Source of the DNA: Yoonia sp. BS5-3 | Lineage (GTDB): Bacteria; Pseudomonadota; Alphaproteobacteria; Rhodobacterales; Rhodobacteraceae | Direction: 5' to 3' | Assembly: GCF_038069655.2 (NCBI RefSeq) | Contig: NZ_CP150951.2 | Location: 3,374,001 to 3,438,000 of the forward strand | Length of the DNA stretch: 64,000 bases | Shown: positions 1 through 7,784 of the stretch, in pieces | Numbering within the stretch: position 1 is the stretch's first letter | Layout: every line of letters starts with the position of its first letter | Notes under the pieces: generated by a model | The model's input: the letters and a program-made list of their open reading frames with translations, nothing else | Database searches by the model: none | What the model was told of the DNA's origin: nothing | Made by a program: the position numbers and the translations under genes

Positions 1-24
1 GGCTGCTGCTTTCAAAAAGGTCAT
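1..24 (-). CDS. 5' end of a leftward gene, cut by the window edge
   Basis: Only eight codons are visible, reading MTFLKAAA from an ATG at position 24. A strong ribosome binding site (GGGAGG, five bases before the ATG) supports a real start. The basic, hydrophobic beginning would fit a signal peptide. Because the gene lies just downstream of dctB-dctD on the same strand, a periplasmic solute-binding protein of a C4-dicarboxylate (TRAP/DctP-type) transporter is a reasonable guess, but nothing visible proves it. Confidence 0.6.
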
Positions 25-182
25 GATATCCTCCCAAGGAATTCTTCCCACTCGATATAGAGCGGCGCTTTAACAAAACGCCGGAGCACTACCTGCCGCA
101 AGAAAATTACGCACTGGATGGATCGGGCCCTCAAAATAGCTGAAAAATATACCTAATTTCTTATGAATGACCTGAAACGCAA

Positions 183-240
183 TCGGCACATGTGCGGAAA
201 ACCACACACATCATGGCCGCGTCATGCGAAATTCGGCACA
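183..240. promoter_or_regulatory. Paired dyad sites, possible activator binding sites
   Basis: Between the end of dctD and the start of the edge gene, the octamer TCGGCACA occurs at 183-190 and again at 233-240, exactly 50 bases apart. The first copy abuts TGTGCGGA (191-198), forming a dyad with one mismatch; the second is preceded by TGCGAAAT, giving a weaker dyad. The placement, about 160-215 bases upstream of the next start, is what one expects of enhancer-like sites for a DctD/NtrC-type regulator. No convincing sigma-54 -24/-12 promoter follows. Function is inferred. Confidence 0.35.
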
Positions 241-293
241 GTTGATCGTGACTTACCCGCCCCAATAGGGCGCATTGTCATAGCCGCATGTCG

Positions 294-1529
294 TCAGGCA
301 GAAGGCCTGCGAAAATCCTCGGCACGCAGGCCATGTTTCGCCAGTTTGTCGTAAAAAGTCTTTCGCGGCAGCTGCAATTCACGCGCTACATCTGTCGCCC
401 GCCCTTGCTGGCGTTGCAACGCCGAGACGATCAATGACCGCTCAATCTGGGCCATTTGCGCGGCGAGCCCAAGCCCTTCACCCGCATCCATATCGCTTAG
501 CCCCATGGCAAACCGCATCGCGACATTCATTAAGGCCCGGGCGTTGCCAGGCCAATCCTGCGCCATCAATCTGGCCGTCAATTCAGGTGTGACCGGCGGC
601 GGCGTAAGATTGGCCTGTTCGCTGGCCTGAGCCACATAATGCCGAAACAAAACGGGTATATCTTCGGGCCGTTGACGCAAAGACGGGATGCGGACCGCCA
701 TCATATCAAGCCGATAGTATAGTTCGGCATGAAAACTGCCCGTGTCCATTGCCGCCTGCATATCGCGGGTTGATGCACCCAGTACACACGGCCCCTGCCC
801 CGCATCAAGCTGATCAAGCAGCTGAAGCTGGACGGCCGCATCAAGCCCGGTGATCTCATCCAGATACAAGGTGCCGCCCGATGCGGCCTCAAACGCCTCG
901 GCCAGCCCCGCCCCCGTTAAGGATGACGCCGCCCGTTTAACAAAAGGATGCGCGGCGCGGCGCGACAATAGATGGATGACCTCGGCAACTTTTGATGTTC
1001 CGCATCCTGGCTCACCCGTGATCAGGACCTCAGTGCCTGCCTTTGCCGCAGCGCGCGCCTGATCGCGCAACCCTTCTGCCAAGGCAGAACTGCCAAACAG
1101 CATCCGCGACGCCGCATCCCCGCTGGTAAGCGCAGCCTTCAAACGCCGATTTTCCAAAACGAGCGCCCGGGCTTTCAACGCCCTTTTGATCACAGTGACA
1201 AAGTCTTGCGGCGCGCAAGGCTTTTCAAGAAAATCATAAGCCCCTGCCGACATCGCGCGCACAGCCATCGGGATATCCGCCTCGCCCGTCAGCAGGATCA
1301 CAGGCAGCTCTGCATCCACCTCGCGGACATAGTCCAGCAGATGGAAACCATCCCGGCCGGGCATCCGGATGTCTGAGACGACAACCCCATCAAATGTTGG
1401 GGTCAAAAGGTCTTTCGCCGCAACAAAGGATCCTGCCAAAGCGGGTATCAAATCGGCCAGTTCAAGCGTCTGCCCTAACGCCTCGCGGATGTCCCGATCA
1501 TCATCGACCAACAAAACGGTAGAGGTCAT
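294..1529 (-). CDS. dctD: DctD-type response regulator with degenerate AAA+ domain
   Basis: Response regulator paired with the DctB-type kinase encoded upstream; the start ATG overlaps the dctB stop by four bases. Residues 3-117 are a receiver domain with D9/D10, phosphoacceptor D53 and K103. Residues 140-340 are an NtrC-like AAA+ domain and the C-terminus (about 365-405) is a Fis-type helix-turn-helix. The ATPase core is reduced: the Walker A is GEPGCGTS (172-179) with Thr where the Lys belongs, and about 25 residues between PFV and GGTLYLDEI, which normally carry the GAFTGA loop, are missing. Walker B (D224-E225) remains. The protein is 411 residues, shorter than typical DctD. It probably does not activate sigma-54 polymerase in the standard way, as known for Rhodobacter capsulatus NtrC, which lacks GAFTGA. 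Confidence 0.88.
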   Translation of the reverse strand: MTSTVLLVDDDRDIREALGQTLELADLIPALAGSFVAAKDLLTPTFDGVVVSDIRMPGRDGFHLLDYVREVDAELPVILLTGEADIPMAVRAMSAGAYDFLEKPCAPQDFVTVIKRALKARALVLENRRLKAALTSGDAASRMLFGSSALAEGLRDQARAAAKAGTEVLITGEPGCGTSKVAEVIHLLSRRAAHPFVKRAASSLTGAGLAEAFEAASGGTLYLDEITGLDAAVQLQLLDQLDAGQGPCVLGASTRDMQAAMDTGSFHAELYYRLDMMAVRIPSLRQRPEDIPVLFRHYVAQASEQANLTPPPVTPELTARLMAQDWPGNARALMNVAMRFAMGLSDMDAGEGLGLAAQMAQIERSLIVSALQRQQGRATDVARELQLPRKTFYDKLAKHGLRAEDFRRPSA

Positions 1530-3295
1530 GCTGCAGCCTCTTGCTGGATGGAATCAAGTTCAACAGTAAAAACAGCCCCGCCTTCGGGGTGATTGCGTCC
1601 ACGAATAGCGCCGCCAAAACTTTGCACCAAGCCGTAGGACAAGGACAGCCCCAACCCCATGCCTTCGGCGGCCCCAATCGCTTTGGTCGTATAAAATGGA
1701 TCAAATATCTTTTCAGGTTCGGCAATACCAGGGCCGGTGTCCCGTACCGACACCGTCGTGCGCCCAGCTTGGACCGATAGCGCGATGGTCAGGGTCTTGG
1801 GGTGGCTTTCTTCCATCGCATCCATCGCATTTGTGACAAGGTTCAGGATTACCTGCTGCAAGCGGACCTCGCCGCCGCGCACAATGACAGCTGCGTCGGG
1901 GCGTTGCCAGAGCAATTCAACGCCGTCTTGCTGCGCGCGCGGGGCAACAATTTCAAGTACCGCATCGATCACCGCGACCAGTTCAACATTTGTTGGCGGC
2001 TCATCCTCTTGGCGGGCAAAAGCGCGCAGATTGCGAATGATCCGCCCCATACGGCGGGCCAATTCAGAGATGCGGCCCAGATTTTGCGCTGCAATGTCAG
2101 GCTTTTCGCGGTCCAGAAACCCTTGTGCGTTTTCTGCAAAAGACTGGATCGCCGTCAGCGGTTGATTCAACTCATGTGAAATCCCCGCCGACATTTGACC
2201 AAGCGCCGAAAGTTTTCCCGCCTGCACCAAATCATCCTGCGCCTTTTGCAATCGTAGTTCGGCCGCCGCACGCTCGGCCACTTCGCGGCGTAGGTTTTCA
2301 TTAAGCTTTTCGAGCGCGGCCGTCCGATCAGCGACCCGTCCTTCGAGTTTTAGGTTAAGCGCGGCAAGTGTTCTACGCCGCTGGGTCGTGATCAGCAAGA
2401 GCATCCCAAACACCAGACAAACCGCAGCGACAACGGCAGCTTGCAGCGTCGCCAATTGACGGGCGGGTGCAACATCGACAAGCACTTCGCCCACCATATT
2501 AATCACGGGCAAAGGCGCGGTCAGATGCAGCGCGCGTTCCGGCAAATATGGCCCGCCATCCAATGTCCAAATCTGATATCTGCCAATTTGCCGTTCGGAA
2601 TATGCTGTGAACGGGGCGAAATTGACCTGCGGCGCGCTCTGACGCGGATCGGGGCCGTCAGTACGATACCGAAACGCTAGCTCTGATCTGTTCGACAAAA
2701 ACACGACGCCCGACGCGTCCGTAAAAAATACCGCAGGCGAAGCGCCCCGCCATGAGGCCTCAACCTCATCCACATCGGTGTAAATGAGCAGAGCACCAAT
2801 CACAGGACCATCTGCCGAAAAAACCGGTGCCGCAAAAACAAAGGCCCGCTGCCCGGGCGTTGTACTATAAAGATGCGAAAGCCCCAGCGCCCCATCCATC
2901 GCACGCTCAAAATAGGCGCGCCCTTGATGATCGACCGGACGCGCGTCTTGCGTCGCAACAACGGCCCGGCCTGCGCCATCGACCAGCAAAATATCCAATG
3001 CACCTGACTTATCAGCAATTTCCTGCAGAACCGGGCGCAAACTGTCGGGTGTGCCCGCGCCTGACATCACCGGGCGCACCTGCGGGTGATCTGCTGTCAA
3101 CACGGCCAATTCACGAAACCTGCGCAGCTCGCCCGTCAGACTGTCTGACGCGAGCGCCAAGTCGGATCGGGCGCGCTGTTCAAGCGGGCCCAAAGCCGCC
3201 ACGTATCCATACCACCAGACCCCCGCAGCAAAGACCGTCACAGCGGCCAAAAAAGCGGCAATCATAAAGATGCGTGGTCTCAAAAAACGGCTCAT
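1526..3295 (-). CDS. dctB: DctB-type sensor histidine kinase
   Basis: Membrane sensor kinase for the DctD partner, likely sensing C4-dicarboxylates or a related acid in the periplasm. I chose the ATG at 3295 (MSRFLRPRIFMIA) because the membrane helix follows at once and it leaves 60 bases to the divergent P450; a longer frame back to 3412 would overlap that gene. It has 589 residues: membrane helix about 8-32, a double-Cache-like periplasmic region to about 280, a second helix near 285-305, a coiled coil, HisKA with ISHELNQPLTAIQSF (phosphoacceptor H374) and HATPase_c with N, G1 (DTGPG) and G2 (GMGLGLS) boxes. The ligand is inferred from family only. Confidence 0.85.
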   Translation of the reverse strand: MSRFLRPRIFMIAAFLAAVTVFAAGVWWYGYVAALGPLEQRARSDLALASDSLTGELRRFRELAVLTADHPQVRPVMSGAGTPDSLRPVLQEIADKSGALDILLVDGAGRAVVATQDARPVDHQGRAYFERAMDGALGLSHLYSTTPGQRAFVFAAPVFSADGPVIGALLIYTDVDEVEASWRGASPAVFFTDASGVVFLSNRSELAFRYRTDGPDPRQSAPQVNFAPFTAYSERQIGRYQIWTLDGGPYLPERALHLTAPLPVINMVGEVLVDVAPARQLATLQAAVVAAVCLVFGMLLLITTQRRRTLAALNLKLEGRVADRTAALEKLNENLRREVAERAAAELRLQKAQDDLVQAGKLSALGQMSAGISHELNQPLTAIQSFAENAQGFLDREKPDIAAQNLGRISELARRMGRIIRNLRAFARQEDEPPTNVELVAVIDAVLEIVAPRAQQDGVELLWQRPDAAVIVRGGEVRLQQVILNLVTNAMDAMEESHPKTLTIALSVQAGRTTVSVRDTGPGIAEPEKIFDPFYTTKAIGAAEGMGLGLSLSYGLVQSFGGAIRGRNHPEGGAVFTVELDSIQQEAAA

Positions 3296-3354
3296 TCCAA
3301 CAGCATATCCAGCACGGCTTGCATTGGCTAGCGCAGTACGCCAAAGCTGCCGAT

Positions 3355-4521
3355 ATGCAAAAGTTTGACCAATCACCGACCGACCCCGCCTTTGTGCAAA
3401 ACCCGTATCCATTCTATGATCAGGCGCGTCAGAGCGGTGATTTTTTCTGGTGGTCTGACTATAATATGGCCTGCGCCGTCAGTCACAAAGCCGTGCAAGC
3501 GGTTCTGCGTGACAGGCGCATGGGCCGTGAATGCCCCCCCGAACTGGCACCCGATATCCCGCCCGCGCTACGTCCATTTTACGAGATCGAAGCCCATTCA
3601 ATGCTTGAGCTTGAGCCACCCCGGCACACGCGCCTGCGCGGTCTGGTCCTGCGGGCCTTTACCAGCCGGACCATTGCCGCCCTCGCACCGGATTTGACGC
3701 AAATCTGCAACGCGCTGGTCGATGCATTCCCGACCGAGCCGTTTGACCTGCTGACAGTCTATGCCCAACCGGTGCCCGTGATTATCATTTCCCGACTTCT
3801 CGGCGTGCCCGAAGAGCGCGCAGATGATCTTCTACGCTGGTCCAATGCGATGGTCGCGATGTACCAGGCCCGCCGCACCCCGCAAATCGAGGCGGATGCG
3901 ATCGCTGCCACCAATGACTTTACCGCCTTCATGCGCGGCTATATCGACAAGCGCCGCAAAAGCCCGAGCGATGATCTGATCTCAACCTTGATTGCCGCTG
4001 AACAAGATGGTGAAAAGCTGACCGAAGATGAGCTGATCACCACATGTATTTTGCTGCTGAACGCCGGGCATGAAGCAACTGTTCATACCCTGGGCAATGG
4101 CATCAAGGCCCTGCTGGAAAATGGGTCACCCGACATCACCGATACCTGTGTTGAAGAAATCATCCGCTATGATCCCCCGCTGCACATGTTCACCCGCTGG
4201 GTTTATGAAGATGTCACGATCGGGGATCAGTCCTTTCAGCGTGGTGATCAGATCGGCTGTCTTCTAGGGGCGGCAAACCGGGACCCCGCCGCCTATGATC
4301 ACCCAAATCAGTTTGATCCCAGCCGCAAGGGTGCCCAAAATACCAGTTTTGGCGGGGGTATTCATTTTTGCGTCGGTGCCCCACTGGCCCGTCTGGAGAT
4401 TCGGATAGCTTTACAAATACTCTTCGCAAGGCACCCAAATCTGCGTTTGGCCGAAGACCCCAGCTATGGCGATGTTTACCATTTTCATGGGCTAGAGCGA
4501 TTGATGGTCTGCACCCATTAA
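3355..4521 (+). CDS. Cytochrome P450
   Basis: Soluble bacterial P450 monooxygenase of 388 residues. The I-helix oxygen-binding motif is LLLNAGHEATVHTLGNG, the K-helix ExxR is EEIIR followed by the meander region, and the haem loop is SFGGGIHFCVGAPLARLE with the thiolate ligand at C339. Such class I enzymes take electrons from a ferredoxin and its reductase, neither encoded next to it. The ATG at 3355 (MQKFDQSPTDPAFVQNPYPFYDQ) matches the usual P450 N-terminus; no clear ribosome binding site precedes it, and the upstream frame to 3274 would run into dctB. Divergent from dctB. Substrate unknown. Confidence 0.93.
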   Translation: MQKFDQSPTDPAFVQNPYPFYDQARQSGDFFWWSDYNMACAVSHKAVQAVLRDRRMGRECPPELAPDIPPALRPFYEIEAHSMLELEPPRHTRLRGLVLRAFTSRTIAALAPDLTQICNALVDAFPTEPFDLLTVYAQPVPVIIISRLLGVPEERADDLLRWSNAMVAMYQARRTPQIEADAIAATNDFTAFMRGYIDKRRKSPSDDLISTLIAAEQDGEKLTEDELITTCILLLNAGHEATVHTLGNGIKALLENGSPDITDTCVEEIIRYDPPLHMFTRWVYEDVTIGDQSFQRGDQIGCLLGAANRDPAAYDHPNQFDPSRKGAQNTSFGGGIHFCVGAPLARLEIRIALQILFARHPNLRLAEDPSYGDVYHFHGLERLMVCTH

Positions 4522-4539
4522 CGACGTCATACATCCCAG

Positions 4540-4570
4540 ATGCTGCTGCACCTTATCGATGCAACAGCAT
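4540..4570. terminator. Hairpin between convergent genes
   Basis: Inverted repeat ATGCTGCTGCA (4540-4550) and TGCAACAGCAT (4560-4570) with one mismatch and a nine-base loop, sitting between the convergent P450 and DUF2145 genes. It lacks a long T-run, so it may be a weak or factor-assisted terminator. Confidence 0.45.
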
Positions 4571-4595
4571 TTCGTGGAACGCGTCGGGCCTTTGG

Positions 4596-5396
4596 TTAGA
4601 ACCTTACCAACCGATCCGGTGTGATCCGGTAGGCCAGATCAGTCAGTTCATGACTTTGCATGAAACGCCGTATCGCGCCAAATGTTGCGGTGCTCACTTG
4701 CGCGCCATGATCTGCTGTGGTCAATGCCCGAGATGCAGCCGGAGCAAACAATCTCTGTAATCCGTTCAACTGGACCTGCTGGGCTGTAAAATGTGCGGCA
4801 ATATTCGCCTTGATTTGCGACTGGTCATGCGTGTCATATAGCGCAGCTATCAGCACATCTAACGTATGTTCCGTGCAATTTTGAAACTGCAACGATGTCG
4901 GATTGGCCAGAACCGAATATGACGGGTTATGCAGTGCCGCATAGGTGGGGCTGGTAATCACCTGAAGTAGTTTTTGCTGCAAACGGGGGTCTGGAATGAT
5001 CACCCCCGCATCCAGACTATGGGCACCCGCAAAAAAATCGGCAGGTGTATCCTGCACCAATTCGCTACGCGTCAAATCGCCATTGCGTTGGTATAGATTA
5101 TAGATCCGATACCCTGTCCCAGTGCTGCCGTCCGCTTTGGTGATCCGGGAATAGACCCAAAACGCAACATGTGTGTAATCGATCCCGTCAGGCAGCACAG
5201 ATGGATCGCGCCCCACCCGAGACACAATAGCGACGCGCGCACCCCGCGCAGCCAAATCCTGCTGAACACGATTGGAAAACGCGGCAACTTCGGCGGCTGG
5301 CAAGATAGGGTTTCCAGCGGCGCTGCTGCCTGCCGCAAGTTGCAACGGCATCAATAAAGAAAGCGTCACTATCAAGATTTTCAGAAAACGTCGCAT
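4596..5396 (-). CDS. DUF2145 family secreted protein
   Basis: Predicted exported protein of 266 residues. It begins MRRFLKILIVTLSLLMPLQLAAGSSA, a classical signal peptide ending near residue 24. The mature part carries the conserved run ARVAIVSRVGRDPSVLPDGI followed by YTHVAFWVYSR, which I associate with the DUF2145 family; biochemical function is not known. The ATG at 5396 is preferred over the in-frame GTG at 5405 because AAGGGG lies eight bases before the ATG and would touch the GTG. It follows the lipoprotein gene closely, and both are probably co-transcribed. Family assignment is from memory of the motif, not a search. Confidence 0.72.
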   Translation of the reverse strand: MRRFLKILIVTLSLLMPLQLAAGSSAAGNPILPAAEVAAFSNRVQQDLAARGARVAIVSRVGRDPSVLPDGIDYTHVAFWVYSRITKADGSTGTGYRIYNLYQRNGDLTRSELVQDTPADFFAGAHSLDAGVIIPDPRLQQKLLQVITSPTYAALHNPSYSVLANPTSLQFQNCTEHTLDVLIAALYDTHDQSQIKANIAAHFTAQQVQLNGLQRLFAPAASRALTTADHGAQVSTATFGAIRRFMQSHELTDLAYRITPDRLVRF

Positions 5397-5408
5397 GATC
5401 GCCACCCC

Positions 5409-5771
5409 TTAATTCAATGCAGGCGGGCCATCCGGCACCACACAAACGACGGCACCTTGCATGGCAGGCTGCGCGGTACATGTGGTCGCTCCGGCTGGCG
5501 CGACCCCCGCCTCAATCGCTTCCGTGCCCGCTTGCACCGAAGCTGTTCCCACTTCCTCAAGCGCTGCCCCTGTTACGGCCAGGACCGCGCCAGCCGCAAC
5601 GACAGGAACAGCGGCGACGGTAGCCGCGCCCGACGCCGCTGCGCTCGCGCCATGGCTGGTTGCCTGGGCGCTATGATCTGCTGATTGGGCCGCATGTTGG
5701 GCGCTTGGGCTGGCGCATCCTGCAAGACCCGCAAACACACCCACCAAACAAAGTGATTGAAAACCATTCAT
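5409..5771 (-). CDS. Small alanine-rich lipoprotein
   Basis: Predicted lipoprotein of 120 residues. The N-terminus MNGFQSLCLVGVFAGLAGCASPS carries a lipobox LAGC with the acylated Cys at about residue 20. The mature region is low-complexity (Ala, His, Ser rich), then a hydrophobic Ala/Val stretch (about 50-75), ending with CTAQPAMQGAVVCVVPDGPPALN. The start at 5771 has GGAG eight bases upstream; the longer frame to 5795 has no such site. The stop lies only 12 bases before the DUF2145 start, so the two likely form an operon and may act together at the membrane. Function unknown. Confidence 0.75.
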   Translation of the reverse strand: MNGFQSLCLVGVFAGLAGCASPSAQHAAQSADHSAQATSHGASAAASGAATVAAVPVVAAGAVLAVTGAALEEVGTASVQAGTEAIEAGVAPAGATTCTAQPAMQGAVVCVVPDGPPALN

Positions 5772-5965
5772 TGCTCTGCTCCATTTTTTGAACAATGATC
5801 AAGGTGCTACATGCTGCAAAATCACAAATCAACAGAAATATGAACATCGTTCATACTGAGTAAGGTTTTCCATACCTGCTCGCAAAAAAGTCATTGAGCG
5901 CCATCTGCCAGTTGCGCCCGGCACGGCGAAATGCTTTTTGTCAGGCGCGAGAAGGATTAAAGACT

Positions 5966-6247
5966 ATGACGTTTCGAAACTACATTCTGATTTTGACAGC
6001 TGCGACGGTTGCAGGCTGCGCACCACCCCCTGGCGTTGATGGCAATCCATTTATCGAAGAATTGCCCGCCAATGTCACCGAAATCGTGGGCCCCAACCAG
6101 AACCTCGACCAGGTCGTGTTGCTCCCTGAAGACAATTGCTATTGGTACAATCATGCGGGTCCGGTTGAGACAACCCTGATCCCGCTACGCAGCCAAAGGG
6201 GCCGCCCCATCTGCGTGAGTGTGCCCGAAGAAAGCGCTGATCAGTAA
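5966..6247 (+). CDS. Small lipoprotein, hypothetical
   Basis: Predicted lipoprotein of 93 residues starting MTFRNYILILTAATVAGCAPPPG, with a VAGC lipobox. The ATG at 5966 is preceded by AAGGA nine bases upstream, which makes it better than the in-frame start at 5894. The mature domain has two further cysteines (DNCYWYNHAGP and RPICVSV) that could form a disulphide. It stands alone, and is followed by a terminator-like hairpin shared with the convergent L,D-transpeptidase gene. I do not recognise a named family; the NCYWY plus PICV pattern looks like a small conserved alphaproteobacterial envelope protein. Confidence 0.72.
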   Translation: MTFRNYILILTAATVAGCAPPPGVDGNPFIEELPANVTEIVGPNQNLDQVVLLPEDNCYWYNHAGPVETTLIPLRSQRGRPICVSVPEESADQ

Positions 6248-6256
6248 TCTATGAAA

Positions 6257-6280
6257 CCCCCAGCAGACATATGCTGGGGG
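6257..6280. terminator. Hairpin between convergent genes
   Basis: Perfect nine-base stem CCCCCAGCA (6257-6265) and TGCTGGGGG (6272-6280) around a six-base loop, between the convergent lipoprotein and L,D-transpeptidase genes. It probably ends transcription in both directions, although no long T-run follows on either strand. Confidence 0.6.
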
Positions 6281-6288
6281 CACATCCC

Positions 6289-7038
6289 TTAGGCAGCGTA
6301 TAGCACCGCGGTCGAGCCGGTATTGACCTGATCATAAAGGTCAATGATATGCGCCATCACCATCCGCACGCAGCCCGAGCTTGCCCGGCCACCGATAGAC
6401 CGCGGTGACGGCGTGCCATGGATACGCAAATAGGTATCCCGGCGCCCCACAAAGAGATAAAAGGCGCGTGACCCCAATGGGTTACGCGGTCCACCATCCA
6501 TACCATCCTTGAATTGCTCAAAGCTGCGCGGATCACGTTCGATCATTTCATCTGTCGGGCGCCACGTTGGCCATTTCGCCTTGCGCCGGATCGTGTAAGT
6601 ACCGGGTTCGTACAGATTGCCGCGTGCAATCGCCACGCCATAGCGCAGGGCCGTCCCATCGGCGCGAATATGATAGAGATACCGTGCAACCGCATCCACA
6701 TGGATGTCACCGGCTCTCAGATTATCGTTTGCCTGCACAATTGTCGGCAGAAAACGGGGATGCAGGCCCCAAGGATTGGACGTGAACGGATCATAGTCGC
6801 GCGGTGTCACCCGCGCATCCCACCCTGCCCAACGTGATGGCGGTGATACCGGGCGGCGCACCGGTTCTTCTTCAACCTCGACAGCTGCATCAGCCGTTTC
6901 ATCGGCCGTCGGGTAGCCCGCTTCGGTTGCGTCATCAGGGTTCAGAGACTCTGTGGCGTCTTGCGCCCAAGCGACCCCAGCAATTGGGGCCGAAAAAAGA
7001 GCGGTGGAGGTCTGGATGAAATGGCGTCTGCTGAGCAT
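6289..7038 (-). CDS. L,D-transpeptidase (YkuD domain), Tat-exported
   Basis: Peptidoglycan cross-linking or protein-anchoring enzyme of 249 residues acting in the periplasm. The N-terminus MLSRRHFIQTSTALFSAPIAGVAWA is a twin-arginine signal peptide (SRRHFIQ). A Glu/Ala-rich linker (about 28-65) precedes a YkuD domain whose catalytic region HGTPSPRSIGG (H207) and SSGCVRM (C223) matches the family HGx...SxGCxR pattern. The segment GPRNPLGSRAFYL is also typical. It forms a single-gene unit. Whether it makes 3-3 cross-links or attaches a protein to the wall cannot be told from sequence. Confidence 0.9.
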   Translation of the reverse strand: MLSRRHFIQTSTALFSAPIAGVAWAQDATESLNPDDATEAGYPTADETADAAVEVEEEPVRRPVSPPSRWAGWDARVTPRDYDPFTSNPWGLHPRFLPTIVQANDNLRAGDIHVDAVARYLYHIRADGTALRYGVAIARGNLYEPGTYTIRRKAKWPTWRPTDEMIERDPRSFEQFKDGMDGGPRNPLGSRAFYLFVGRRDTYLRIHGTPSPRSIGGRASSGCVRMVMAHIIDLYDQVNTGSTAVLYAA

Positions 7039-7178
7039 GGCGTCACCTATTTGAAATGCATAATTGTTTGATCAACCTGCAAATTACCATGAAATGTTCA
7101 AGGTACAACGCCCAAACACTCACTTTCTAGTCAGGTTATGACTTATCGCGGTGCCCGGGTCATTGGCGCGACTATACG

Positions 7179-7640
7179 CTACAGTGGCAGCGCCACCGTC
7201 GATTTGATCTCTTCCATCGACAAAAGCGCGGTCACATTGTGCACCTTCACCTCTGAAATCAGGGCTTGGTAGAAGGTGTCGTAGGCTCGGGCGTTCTGCA
7301 CCCGGACTTTGAGGATGTAATCAATATCCCCCGCCAGCCGGTGCGCCTCTTGCACCTCGGCGCGCGCGCGCAGGGCGGACAGGAATTTCCCCTGCCATTC
7401 CGCGTCATGCTCTGAGGTGCGGATCAACACGAAAAAACAAGCCTCAAACCCCAAGGCTTCAGCGTCCAGCAAAACGGTCTGTTGGCCAATAATGCCTGCC
7501 TCTCGCATCTTCTTTATGCGATTCCAGACAGGGGTCTTGGACGAGCCGACAGTCTTGGCAATTTCATCCAATGATTGCGCTGCGTCAGCCTGCAAGGCCG
7601 CAAGGATTTTCCGGTCTGTGGCATCGATCCGTACAGACAT
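7179..7640 (-). CDS. Lrp/AsnC family transcriptional regulator
   Basis: DNA-binding regulator of 153 residues. Residues 5-60 form the Lrp helix-turn-helix (DATDRKILAALQADAAQSLD, then TVGSSKTPVWNRIKKMREAGII), and the rest is a RAM/AsnC effector domain with the characteristic HRLAGDIDYILKVRV stretch. GGAG lies upstream of the ATG. It is divergent from cysG across 144 bases, so it plausibly controls the sulfur assimilation operon, perhaps in response to a sulfur metabolite or amino acid. That link is inferred from position; I could not identify an operator with confidence in the shared intergenic region. Confidence 0.92.
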   Translation of the reverse strand: MSVRIDATDRKILAALQADAAQSLDEIAKTVGSSKTPVWNRIKKMREAGIIGQQTVLLDAEALGFEACFFVLIRTSEHDAEWQGKFLSALRARAEVQEAHRLAGDIDYILKVRVQNARAYDTFYQALISEVKVHNVTALLSMEEIKSTVALPL

Positions 7641-7784
7641 TCTTATTTCTCCTTATTCGCAGGACAGGCGATCCTAATTCCGCAAGACCCAGAACATATG
7701 TCCTTAGTTACACCCGAGGGGGCGCAACACAAAGAACATTATTCTATATTGAAGGCAAGAAATCACAGCCAGCCAGAGAGCCAA

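Noticed and set aside
25-182. Sigma-54 promoter upstream of the edge gene
   Set aside because: Searched for TGGCAC-N5-TTGC on the minus strand; candidates keep at most the GG/GC dinucleotides with poor surroundings.
163-354. 63-codon plus-strand frame near the left edge
   Set aside because: It runs into the 3' end of dctD on the other strand, has no ribosome site and covers the putative operator.
7641-7784. SAM or cobalamin riboswitch before cysG
   Set aside because: The 144 bases hold no conserved riboswitch core or stable multi-stem structure that I could recognise.
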